Shown here: piece after piece, positions 1-7,324 of the stretch
How positions within the stretch are numbered: position 1 is the first letter of the stretch
Layout: every line of letters starts with the position of its first letter
Source of the DNA: JBOGNO01 sp050747245
GTDB lineage: Bacteria > Acidobacteriota > Terriglobia > Acidiferrales > UBA7541
Direction of reading: 5' to 3'
DNA: 64,000 nt
Assembly: GCA_050747245.1 (NCBI GenBank)
Contig: JBOGNO010000005.1
Coordinates: 192,123-256,122 of the forward strand
Position numbers and translations under genes: made by a program
The notes under the pieces: generated by a model
The model's database searches: none
What the model saw: the letters and a program-made list of their open reading frames with translations, nothing else
Told to the model about the DNA's origin: nothing

Positions 1-886
1 TTGCGCCGAGCGCCGCTTCGCTGACCGTCACCGGCACGCGCGTGAAGAGGTCGTCGCCGCGCCGCTCGAAAAACGGATGCGGCTCGACGCGCGTGATGAT
101 GTACAAGTCGCCCGGAGGGCCTCCGGCGGTTCCCGCGTTTCCGCGTCCCGCCACGCGCACCCGCGAACCTGTCTGCGCGCCCGGCGGAATGCGAACTTCG
201 AGCGTATCCGACCGCCGCACGCGCCCCTCGCCGCCACAGGTGCGGCAGACCGAGCGCAGACGCCCCGAGCCGCCGCACTGCGAGCACGCCATTTGGAAGC
301 GCATCTTTCCGCTCACCTGCGTCACCTGTCCCGTGCCACCACACGCAGGGCAAACCTGCTGCGCTCCTCCTGTCGCACCTGTGCCGCGGCACGCCGCACA
401 CGCGTCGAGCCGCGTGAAGTTGAGTTTCTTCACCACTCCGCGCATCGCCTCGCCAAACGTGATGTCGATCTGATATTCAAGATCGCTGCCCGGCTCCCGC
501 TCCGCCCGTTCGTGCGCCACCGCGCCACCGCGGAAAAACTGGCTGAATATATCGCGAAAGCTCGCTCCGCCCGCGCCGCCCTGGCCAAAATCGAATCCGT
601 CGAAATCGACATGCATGTCTTGCGTGCCGGGGCCGGCGCCCGGAGCGCCCCCGCCCGGCGCATTGAATCCAAACTGGTCGTACATTTGCCGCTTTTTGGG
701 ATCGGAGAGGACTTCGTAGGCTTCCTGAATCTGTTTGAATTTTTCTTCCGCGGATTTGTCGTTGGGATTCAAGTCCGGATGATACTTCCGCGCGAGCTTG
801 CGGTATGCCTGGCGGATTTCTTTGACTGCCGCTTTGCGTGGCACGCCCAGGAGTTCGTAGTAATCCTGTTTTGTCGCTGTCGGCAT
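1..886 (-). CDS. dnaJ: Chaperone DnaJ (partial, C-terminus outside window)
   Basis: Cytoplasmic Hsp40 co-chaperone that delivers unfolded clients to DnaK and stimulates its ATPase. The 295 visible residues hold an N-terminal J domain with the diagnostic HPD tripeptide (YHPD), a Gly/Pro/Phe-rich linker with repeated GG and DGFDFG, and the zinc-binding centre with all four CxxCxGxG repeats (CAACRGTG, CPACGGTG, CSQCGGSG, CRTCGGEG), followed by the start of the C-terminal substrate-binding domain. The gene starts with ATG and runs off the left edge, so roughly the last 80 residues are missing. It lies downstream of dnaK and a small unknown gene on the same strand, probably one operon. No clear Shine-Dalgarno sequence precedes the ATG, which suggests translational dependence on the upstream gene, 21 nt away. 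Confidence 0.97.
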   Translation of the reverse strand, partial: MPTATKQDYYELLGVPRKAAVKEIRQAYRKLARKYHPDLNPNDKSAEEKFKQIQEAYEVLSDPKKRQMYDQFGFNAPGGGAPGAGPGTQDMHVDFDGFDFGQGGAGGASFRDIFSQFFRGGAVAHERAEREPGSDLEYQIDITFGEAMRGVVKKLNFTRLDACAACRGTGATGGAQQVCPACGGTGQVTQVSGKMRFQMACSQCGGSGRLRSVCRTCGGEGRVRRSDTLEVRIPPGAQTGSRVRVAGRGNAGTAGGPPGDLYIITRVEPHPFFERRGDDLFTRVPVTVSEAALGA

Positions 887-907
887 ACTTTTGAGAGGGC
901 CGCTGGA

Positions 908-1285
908 TTACATCTTCGCCCAGCGAGCGTTCAGTTCTTCGAGCTCGGCTGTATCGCGCGCCTGCTCCTCCTGCCTGCGCTTCAGATCCTCAGAGCGCCC
1001 ACCCATCGATGCTTCCTTCTGGTTGGCCTTTTCCATCCAGGCGGCGATCTGCGCGAGCTTTTCCTCGACCGTTGCCGGATCGGAACGGAAGCGCAGAAGT
1101 GTGCCGCTGATTTCAATCGAGCGCGGCCGGAAATCCGCCGTGGGGTCGTGCTTCGCTTCGTAAAAAAGCCGGCGCCAATTCGCCGACGGCGATTCCGAGA
1201 CAGCCACCTGTATAAGGTAGTAGTTGTCCCGGACCTTTTGCACGGCCTGGGGAGGTCCGGTCCGCCGGATGCCGTTGCTGCTCAA
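908..1285 (-). CDS. Small unknown protein between dnaK and dnaJ
   Basis: I do not recognise this 125-residue cytoplasmic protein. It has no signal peptide or membrane segment. Its first two thirds look like a compact alpha/beta domain (NYYLIQVAV, EISGTLLRF), and its last third is a charged helix rich in Glu, Lys, Arg and Gln that could form a coiled coil. The start is TTG, with a G-rich stretch just upstream. It sits 33 nt after dnaK and 21 nt before dnaJ on the same strand, the position often held by grpE or another co-chaperone, but it has no GrpE features that I can see. An operon role in chaperone function is an inference from position only. Confidence 0.7.
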   Translation of the reverse strand: MSSNGIRRTGPPQAVQKVRDNYYLIQVAVSESPSANWRRLFYEAKHDPTADFRPRSIEISGTLLRFRSDPATVEEKLAQIAAWMEKANQKEASMGGRSEDLKRRQEEQARDTAELEELNARWAKM

Positions 1286-1318
1286 TCGGCCCCCTCTGCG
1301 CTCCGCGTTCCGCGAAAC

Positions 1319-3262
1319 TTAGTTCGGCTTCTTCGATTCGTCCACGTCAACGAACTCGGCGTCCACGACGTTGCCGGGCTGGCCCGCGCCCGATCCCGCT
1401 CCGGCGCTTCCGCCGTCTTGCGCGGCATCGCCAGCGGACGCACCCGTGCCTGCCGCCGCTGCTCCCGCTTTGTACATGGCTTCGGCAAGGGCGTGCGATG
1501 CGCGAGTCAATTTCTCCGTGGCGGCGTTGATTTTCTCCGCACCGCCTTCGTTCATGGCGCGGCGCGCCTCTTCGATGGCCTCTTCCGCCGCCTTGGCGTC
1601 GGCTTCGGAGAGCTTCTCGCGATTTTCCTTCACTACTTTTTCCGTCTGATAGATCAGATTATCGCAGCGGTTGCGAGCTTCGACTTCGTTGAGCCGCTTG
1701 CGGTCTTCATCCGCATGCGCCTCGCCCTCCTTGCGCATTTTCTCCGCTTCCTCCTTGCTCAAGCCGGTCGAAGCTGTGATGGTGATCTTCTGTTCTTTGT
1801 TGGTGGCCTTGTCTTTTGCAGTGACATTGAGGATGCCGTTGGCGTCGATGTCGAACGTCACTTCAATCTGCGGCATGCCGCGGGGCGCGGGCGGAATCCC
1901 CAGCAACTGAAAATTTCCCAGCGAGCGATTTCCGCTGGCCACCGGACGTTCGCCCTGCAACACGTGGATCTCCACCTGCGTCTGATTGTCCGAAGCTGTC
2001 GAATACACTTCGGACTTGCGCGTGGGAATCGTAGTGTTCCGCGGAATCATGACGGTCATGACGCCGCCTAGAGTTTCCACACCGAGAGAAAGCGGAGTCA
2101 CGTCGAGCAGCAGGATGTCCTTTACCTCACCGCCCAGCACGCCGCCCTGAATCGCCGCGCCCACGGCCACAACTTCGTCTGGGTTCACTCCCTTGTGCGG
2201 TTCCTTGCCGCCGAAGAGTCCCTTTACAATATTCACAACACGAGGAATGCGCGTCGAGCCGCCCACCAGAACGACTTCGTCGATCTTGTCGGGGCTCAGA
2301 GCAGCGTCCGTCAGCGCTTGCTTCACCGGTCCCACGGAGCGTTGCAGCAGCGGCTCCATCAACTGTTCGAGCTTGGCGCGCGTGAGCTTGAGTTGCAGGT
2401 GCTTCGGACCGGAAGCGTCGGCGGTGAGAAACGGCAAATTGACTTCCGTTTCCGCGAGTTGCGACAATTCGATTTTCGCTTTTTCCGCGGCTTCTTTGAG
2501 TCGCTGGATGGCCATGCGGTCCTTACTGACGTCCACTCCCTGATCTTTCTTGAATTCCGACATGATCCACTCCATCACGACATGGTCGATGTCGTCGCCG
2601 CCCAGGTGCGTGTCTCCGTTGGTGGCTTTCACTTCCACCACGCCTTCGCCGACTTCGAGATTAGAAATGTCAAACGTGCCCCCGCCGAGGTCATAGACGG
2701 CGATGGTTTCGTCTTTTTTCTTGTCGAGGCCGTAAGCGAGCGCCGCGGCCGTAGGCTCGTTGATGATGCGCAGCACTTCGAGACCCGCAATTTCTCCGGC
2801 CTGCTTGGTAGCCTGGCGCTGCGCGTCATTGAAATACGCGGGGACAGTGATAACGGCTTTGGTCACCTTCTCGCCGAGAAAATCTTCTGCGGCGGCCTTC
2901 AGCTTCTGCAGAATCATCGCGGAGATTTCGGGCGGGCTGTACACCTTGCCGGAAATCTCGACGCGCGCGTCCTGATGCGGGCCGGAAGTAACTTTGTACG
3001 GCACGCGTTTGGTTTCTTCGGTCACTTCATCGTAACGGCGTCCCATGAACCGCTTGATTGAATAGACGGTGTTCTCCGGATTGGTGATGGCCTGCCGCTT
3101 AGCCACCTGGCCCACCAGCCGTTCGCCGGTCTTGGTAATTCCTACGACCGAAGGCGTGGTTCGTGCGCCTTCCTGGTTGGGGATAACGACGGGCTCGCCG
3201 CCCTGCATGACGGCAACAACCGAGTTCGTGGTCCCCAGGTCAATTCCAATTATCTTGCTCAT
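1319..3262 (-). CDS. dnaK: Chaperone DnaK (Hsp70)
   Basis: ATP-dependent Hsp70 chaperone acting in the cytoplasm with DnaJ and GrpE. The 647 residues are full length for the family. The nucleotide-binding domain opens with IGIDLGTTNS and carries the conserved phosphate-2 loop (AVYDLGGGTFDIS) and the linker-proximal signature DVTPLSLGVETLGG. The substrate-binding beta domain follows, then the helical lid and a Gly/Ala-rich tail ending in EFVDVDE, a typical EEVD-like bacterial terminus. It is the first gene of the minus-strand unit dnaK - unknown - dnaJ and is preceded by a consensus-like sigma70 promoter overlapped by an inverted repeat. Confidence 0.98.
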   Translation of the reverse strand: MSKIIGIDLGTTNSVVAVMQGGEPVVIPNQEGARTTPSVVGITKTGERLVGQVAKRQAITNPENTVYSIKRFMGRRYDEVTEETKRVPYKVTSGPHQDARVEISGKVYSPPEISAMILQKLKAAAEDFLGEKVTKAVITVPAYFNDAQRQATKQAGEIAGLEVLRIINEPTAAALAYGLDKKKDETIAVYDLGGGTFDISNLEVGEGVVEVKATNGDTHLGGDDIDHVVMEWIMSEFKKDQGVDVSKDRMAIQRLKEAAEKAKIELSQLAETEVNLPFLTADASGPKHLQLKLTRAKLEQLMEPLLQRSVGPVKQALTDAALSPDKIDEVVLVGGSTRIPRVVNIVKGLFGGKEPHKGVNPDEVVAVGAAIQGGVLGGEVKDILLLDVTPLSLGVETLGGVMTVMIPRNTTIPTRKSEVYSTASDNQTQVEIHVLQGERPVASGNRSLGNFQLLGIPPAPRGMPQIEVTFDIDANGILNVTAKDKATNKEQKITITASTGLSKEEAEKMRKEGEAHADEDRKRLNEVEARNRCDNLIYQTEKVVKENREKLSEADAKAAEEAIEEARRAMNEGGAEKINAATEKLTRASHALAEAMYKAGAAAAGTGASAGDAAQDGGSAGAGSGAGQPGNVVDAEFVDVDESKKPN

Positions 3263-3326
3263 GTTCAGCGCTCCTCTCCTAGCCTATGACAGTGCTCCCC
3301 ATTCAAGTTCTTTCAAAGCCATGCCT

Positions 3327-3355
3327 ATTATGCACATTGAGTGTTTCTTTGTCAA
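3327..3355 (-). promoter_or_regulatory. Sigma70-type promoter of dnaK operon
   Basis: Read on the minus strand there is a perfect -35 box TTGACA (3355-3350), a 17-nt spacer and a -10 box CATAAT (3332-3327). The predicted transcription start is about 60 nt upstream of the dnaK ATG. The -35 box forms part of the right arm of an inverted repeat that could be an operator. Confidence 0.75.
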
Positions 3356-3356
3356 G
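3336..3356. promoter_or_regulatory. HAIR-like inverted repeat (candidate HspR operator)
   Basis: The sequence is ATTGAGT, seven bases, then TGTCAAG. The HspR operator HAIR has the form CTTGAGT-N7-ACTCAAG. The arms match at 11 of 14 positions with the exact 7-nt spacing, and the element covers the -35 box of the dnaK promoter, where a repressor would block RNA polymerase. No hspR gene is visible, but the operon continues outside the window. The right arm is only a 5/7 match and partly coincides with the -35 consensus, so chance is possible. Confidence 0.35.
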
Positions 3357-3639
3357 TTTATTGATACGAACAATAACGCTAACATTTTCAATGTCTTACT
3401 GATAGTTATGGCCTCTATTGTTCAAGCTCCGGAGGAGATGGCGCTCGAAATTTGTCCGCTGCCGGGCCGTCGATTAGGAGCATCCCAAAGTGCCAATACT
3501 GCAATCTCAAGAAGCGGCAGGCATAACTCTCGATCGAGATTAGGAACTCTTTCGGATTCGACGGAGCGCAAGAGGCAAAAATCGCGCTAGAATACATGAT
3601 TATGAATCGGCACTGCGGGCAGTCTGCACCGCATTCAGA

Positions 3640-4416
3640 ATGGGGGCATTGATGGAGCATCAATCTTCAATACTAACGTTGCGGAGGCCGGAAGGGCTGG
3701 CCGCCGTTGCGATTCTGATTTGTTCGTTTAGCTGTGCAGCGTACGCGCAATCCACGCACCACGCGACCGCGAAAAAAACTGCTGCATCCAAGCCGGCGGC
3801 GAGCGATGCGACGCCCGCGGACCTTTCGGCGCTGAAGTCACAAGGCTCGCGCAACGCGCCCATCACCATGGAAGTGTTTGAAGATTTCGAGTGCCCGTCT
3901 TGCGGATACTTTTACGAACACACTCTGAAACAAGTGATCGCCGATTACGTTGCATCGGGCAAAGTTTATCTGATCCATCGCGATTTTCCGCTCCCGATTC
4001 ACCGGTATGGAAAAGAGGCAGCGCGCTGGGCCAACGCCGGCGCGCGCATCGGAAAATTCCGCGAGCTTGAAGCCGCGCTCTTCGACAATCAGGAGGCATG
4101 GTCGCGGGATGGCGACATCGAGAAATATGTTTCCGCGGCGCTCACTCCTGCGGAATACAAGCGCGTGCAGCAATTGATGGCCGGATGCGCGACCACGGCC
4201 GCCGGAGTGAAGCCCGCGACATTCAGTGTGAACGCGGCGCAGGGCTGCGCGCTCGATGCAGGCATCGACAAGGACGTAGCGCTTGGCAATCAAATCCAGG
4301 TGGGTTCGACGCCGACATTTGTGGTCACCTGTAAGGGCCAGCGCTACCCGCCGGCTTCCGCCGCGATTTCGTATCCTGTGCTCAAGCAATTCTTCGATGA
4401 GCTGCTGAAGCAGTAG
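3640..4416 (+). CDS. Exported DsbA-family thioredoxin-fold oxidoreductase
   Basis: Probable periplasmic thiol-disulfide oxidoreductase. An N-terminal hydrophobic signal segment (AAVAILICSFSCAAYA) is followed by an Ala/Lys-rich spacer. A thioredoxin-like domain then begins around residue 75 with the DsbA-type active site FEDFECPSCGYF (CPSC) and the conserved cis-proline loop GSTPTFVV near residue 225. The length of about 258 residues fits the Thioredoxin_4 (DsbA/BdbD-like) group. Two in-frame ATGs are possible at 3640 and 3652; the second has a G-rich stretch at better spacing. It is followed 2 nt later by a MauE/DoxX-like membrane protein that may recycle it. Extra Cys residues near 185 and 200 are not explained by the active site. 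Confidence 0.88.
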   Translation: MGALMEHQSSILTLRRPEGLAAVAILICSFSCAAYAQSTHHATAKKTAASKPAASDATPADLSALKSQGSRNAPITMEVFEDFECPSCGYFYEHTLKQVIADYVASGKVYLIHRDFPLPIHRYGKEAARWANAGARIGKFRELEAALFDNQEAWSRDGDIEKYVSAALTPAEYKRVQQLMAGCATTAAGVKPATFSVNAAQGCALDAGIDKDVALGNQIQVGSTPTFVVTCKGQRYPPASAAISYPVLKQFFDELLKQ

Positions 4417-4418
4417 TC

Positions 4419-4919
4419 ATGGCGCGTCGCCCTTTACCGAATGGACTCCGCATGCTGCTGGTGCTCGGCCGCATCGCGCTCGGAATCATTTTTATTTATG
4501 CGGCATGGACGAAGCTGAAGCCGCCGACGGGAGTCACGCTGGCGTTTTTTGCGGTTCAACTGGATTCCTATCAGCTCCTGCCACAATGGGCGGTGATTCC
4601 ACTCGCGCACGCGCTGCCGTTTTGCGAGCTGGCGCTCGGACTGCTGCTCATCATCGGCTGGCCGCTTCGCTGGATCGCTTCCACAAGTTCCGCGCTGCTG
4701 CTGGTATTTTTCAGCGTGATGATCCGCTCATACTCCAAGGGACTGGAGATCAGCTGCGCCTGCTTCGGAGCGGGCGAGCGCATCGGCCCGAAATCGCTTT
4801 TGCGCGATGGCGCGCTACTGGCTCTTTCGCTGGCCATCACCGCGGGCGCGTTCTTCGCCGCGCGCCGCGCTACATCGGGCGGCATCCTGCCTTCGCGCGA
4901 AGCGCAGAAGGCTGATTGA
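4419..4919 (+). CDS. MauE/DoxX-like four-helix membrane protein
   Basis: This is a 166-residue integral membrane protein with about four hydrophobic helices (LLVLGRIALGIIFIYAAW; a segment after QWAVIPLAHALPF; WIASTSSALLLVFFSVMI; a C-terminal helix). The short motif SCACFG in the loop after helix 3 is typical of MauE/DoxX-type proteins, where paired Cys are thought to take part in disulfide or electron transfer. The ATG lies 2 nt after the stop of the DsbA-like gene, so the two are surely co-translated. By analogy with MauE-MauD and DsbB-DsbA pairs, I infer that it reoxidises or otherwise services the partner. Confidence 0.8.
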   Translation: MARRPLPNGLRMLLVLGRIALGIIFIYAAWTKLKPPTGVTLAFFAVQLDSYQLLPQWAVIPLAHALPFCELALGLLLIIGWPLRWIASTSSALLLVFFSVMIRSYSKGLEISCACFGAGERIGPKSLLRDGALLALSLAITAGAFFAARRATSGGILPSREAQKAD

Positions 4920-4934
4920 ATTTTCCTACCTGGT

Positions 4935-5810
4935 TTATTTCTTCTCTAGCAGCTTTGTGACGCGGTCGATGCCTTCCCTGGCAGATTCGGAATCGGGATC
5001 GAAAGAGAGCGCGCGACGGTACTCATCGAGCGCTCCATTGAGGTCGTCTTTCGCTTCGAGTGTGAGGCCGAGCCCCAGATGCGCGTTCACGTTCTCCGGG
5101 GCGATTTCCAGCGCAGCGCGATATTCTTTGATCGCTCCGTCGAGATCATGTTTTTGACCAAGCGCAATGGCCAAAAGCGTGTGCGAGCTGACCAGAGTGG
5201 GATCGAACTTCAGAGCGATGCGCGATTGAACAATGCAACCGTCCAAATCCCCTTTCTTGTGTAACGCGATGGCCAGGCCCTGGTGCGGGTAAGCGTCGTT
5301 GGGATTGATCTGCACAGCTGCGCGGTACTCGGCAATCTCACCGTCTATGTCGCCCTTGTCGTCGAGCGCGTTGCCGATGCGCGTGTGCGCCTCTGCATAG
5401 TTCGGATTTATCTTGAGCGCGGCGCGGTATTCGGCGATGGAACCGTTCAGGTCGCCCGTCTTATAGAGCGCTATCCCGAGGTTGTAATGCGCTTCGGCAT
5501 CGTCGGGATCAATCTTGAGCGCCGCGCGGCATTCGGCGATCGCTGGGCTGAGATCGACCCTGTCGGAAAGCGCCACGCAGAGGCGCGTGTGCGCCGCTAG
5601 GTGGTTCGGGTCTATCTTTAGCGCGGCGCGGTATTCGGCAATTGCGCCATCCAGGTCACCTTTTTGATGCAGCGCATCGCCGCGCTTCAAGTGATCTTCA
5701 GCGCTCCCCTGCGGCATCGCCGCGGCGGAAAAAATGGCCATCGCGACCACGCCAGCGATGGCGCAAATCGCGAGCCGCGCTGTGAATTTTCGAATTATCT
5801 GCGCCGCCAT
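4935..5810 (-). CDS. Exported TPR-repeat protein
   Basis: This 291-residue protein has an N-terminal signal peptide or anchor (AICAIAGVVAMAIFSAAA) followed by seven consecutive 34-residue tetratricopeptide repeats with a shared core of the kind KGDLDGAIAEYRAALKIDP, and a short C-terminal helix GIDRVTKLLEKK. It probably forms a superhelical scaffold for protein-protein contacts in the periplasm; no enzymatic motif is present. It lies 97 nt downstream of a longer paralogue on the same strand, which shares repeat consensus and C-terminal cap, so the two arose by duplication and are likely co-transcribed. It converges on the MauE-like gene with only 15 nt between them. Confidence 0.85.
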   Translation of the reverse strand: MAAQIIRKFTARLAICAIAGVVAMAIFSAAAMPQGSAEDHLKRGDALHQKGDLDGAIAEYRAALKIDPNHLAAHTRLCVALSDRVDLSPAIAECRAALKIDPDDAEAHYNLGIALYKTGDLNGSIAEYRAALKINPNYAEAHTRIGNALDDKGDIDGEIAEYRAAVQINPNDAYPHQGLAIALHKKGDLDGCIVQSRIALKFDPTLVSSHTLLAIALGQKHDLDGAIKEYRAALEIAPENVNAHLGLGLTLEAKDDLNGALDEYRRALSFDPDSESAREGIDRVTKLLEKK

Positions 5811-6955
5811 GACCGACCCACCTCTCTCAACGCTTGGCAGTTCTTTCTTGCCGGAAACAGTAACACGGGAAGCTGTATCAGGAGTGGAGTTGAGGAAACG
5901 GTTGGACTTATTTCTTGCCGAGTTGTTTGGCGACGCGGTCGTAACCGTCCTTGGCCGCGGAAAAGTTAGGGTCCAATTCCAGCGTGCGGCGAAATTCTTC
6001 GAGTGCGCCCTTGAGGTCGCCTTTTCTCTCCAGCGCCAGGCCGAGACAAGCGTGCGCGTCGGCAGAGTTGGGATTCAGAATGAGAGCTGTCCGGTAGTTA
6101 TCTATCGCGCCGGCAACGTCGCCACCGCCAAAAAGTGCGCTGCCCTGAGCGACCTTGTACTCCGCATTCGCGGCATTCAGGTCACCCTTGCTCAGAAGTG
6201 CTTTCCCCAGGTCCGAGCTTGCGTTAGGAAGCGTCGGATTGATCTGCAGCGCCGAGCGGAATTCGATAATCGCTCCGTCCAGATCACCTTTGTTGTAGAG
6301 CGCAAGGCCAAGGTTGTAGAGTGCGGGCGTATAATTCGTATTGAGCTTGAGTTCGGCGCGGAATTCGGCAATCGCATTATCCAAGTCGCCTTTGCCAGCG
6401 AGCGCGACGCCGATGTTGTTGTGCGCGTCTGCCTCTTGGGGGTTTAGCTCTAGGGCGGCGCGGTCTTCAGTGATCGCACCGTCCAGATCACCCTTCTGAG
6501 TCAGCGCTTTTCCAAGATTATAGTGCGCTCCAGCGTCTTTGGGATTCAGCTTCAGCGCGGCGCGATCTTCGGCGATTGCACCGTCCACGTCTCCCTTGTC
6601 ATCGAGTGCCGCGCCGAGTTTATGGTGCGCATCGGCATAGTTAGGATCGCCCTTGAGCGCAGCGCGGTATTCCGAGATTTCTCCATCCGGGTCGCCCGTC
6701 TCAAAGAACGCTGCGCCGAGATTGCAGTGCGCTTCGACGTAGTTGGGATCGATCTTAAGTGCGGCGCGGTATTCGGGAATCGCGGCGTCAGGGTCCCCCT
6801 CTTTATCGAGTGCAACCCCGAGGTCGTTGTGCGCTTCGGCATCGTTTGGGTTGACCTTGAGCGCCGCGCGGTATTCGGCAATTGCGCCACCCAAGTCTCC
6901 CAGATTGTATCGGGCAAGGCCCCGACGCACGTGCTCCGCTGCGGTGGCTTCCTGT
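4960..6955 (-). repeat. Tandem 102-bp TPR-coding units in two paralogous genes
   Basis: Both TPR genes consist of about 7 and 9-10 units of 102 bp with strong DNA-level similarity (recurring gcggcgcggtattcggcaat on the plus strand). The units are coding, in phase with the 34-residue TPR, and one unit in the longer gene is shortened. Recombination between units could change repeat number. Confidence 0.8.
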
Positions 6956-7134
6956 GATATGAGGCGGCTCGGCCCAGGGGCGCTAAAGTGGATTTCGGGA
7001 GCGGGCGAGCGCCCACCGTGCGCATACGAAACAGCATTTACCGCCACAGCCGAAAGGCTACATAGAGCAATAGTCCCGAATACGGTCCCGACCGCAGCCC
7101 GTACCGTTAAGTTTGAATTGCCGAGAATTGCCAT
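5908..7134 (-). CDS. Exported TPR-repeat protein (longer paralogue)
   Basis: I place the start at the ATG at 7134 because GAGAGGGGG lies at good spacing before it and it opens a signal-like sequence (LTVRAAVGTVFGTIALCSLS); this gives 408 residues. An upstream in-frame ATG extends the frame but runs into the divergent peptidase gene and encodes low-quality sequence. About nine to ten TPR units of 34 residues follow, several with the rare variant AIAEDRAAL in place of AIAEYRAAL, and a shortened unit near residue 310. The C-terminal cap GYDRVAKQLGKK matches the paralogue downstream. Role: exported protein-interaction scaffold, partners unknown. Confidence 0.85.
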   Translation of the reverse strand: MAILGNSNLTVRAAVGTVFGTIALCSLSAVAVNAVSYAHGGRSPAPEIHFSAPGPSRLISQEATAAEHVRRGLARYNLGDLGGAIAEYRAALKVNPNDAEAHNDLGVALDKEGDPDAAIPEYRAALKIDPNYVEAHCNLGAAFFETGDPDGEISEYRAALKGDPNYADAHHKLGAALDDKGDVDGAIAEDRAALKLNPKDAGAHYNLGKALTQKGDLDGAITEDRAALELNPQEADAHNNIGVALAGKGDLDNAIAEFRAELKLNTNYTPALYNLGLALYNKGDLDGAIIEFRSALQINPTLPNASSDLGKALLSKGDLNAANAEYKVAQGSALFGGGDVAGAIDNYRTALILNPNSADAHACLGLALERKGDLKGALEEFRRTLELDPNFSAAKDGYDRVAKQLGKK

Positions 7135-7324
7135 CACCGGAACCCCCTCTCGATGCCGCAGGGCCCCTCTTATTGCCACACACAGTATCACAGGCGATAA
7201 CCGCGGCGCACCCTGTGACGCAGCAGCCCGGGAGCGCGTAAATGAACGGCGGGACGAATCATCTTCGCTACGAATCCGGAGCGGGGCGAGATACAATGTC
7301 GCGTTTTCATCGAGGAGGTGGTTC

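Larger units (their letters stand above)
3263..3639. other. Intergenic region between dnaK and dsbA-like gene
   Basis: This divergent gap of 377 nt is AT-rich near dnaK and holds the dnaK promoter and HAIR-like repeat listed separately. A 12-bp perfect palindrome TCTCGATCGAGA lies at 3528-3539, and a TAGAAT box about 50 nt before the plus-strand gene could be its -10 element, though no good -35 accompanies it. I see no CIRCE element and no convincing coding sequence. Confidence 0.6.

Noticed and set aside
77..2071. 664-residue plus-strand frame over dnaJ/dnaK
   Set aside because: It is the antisense of two certain genes in a GC-rich genome, where long antisense frames are expected; the protein has Arg/Leu-rich composition and no motif.
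3263..3420. CIRCE element at dnaK
   Set aside because: No TTAGCACTC-N9-GAGTGCTAA is present; the inverted repeat that does exist fits HAIR better.
4960..6955. CRISPR-like periodic repeats
   Set aside because: The period is 102 bp and in phase with 34-residue TPR units; there are no unique spacers or cas genes.
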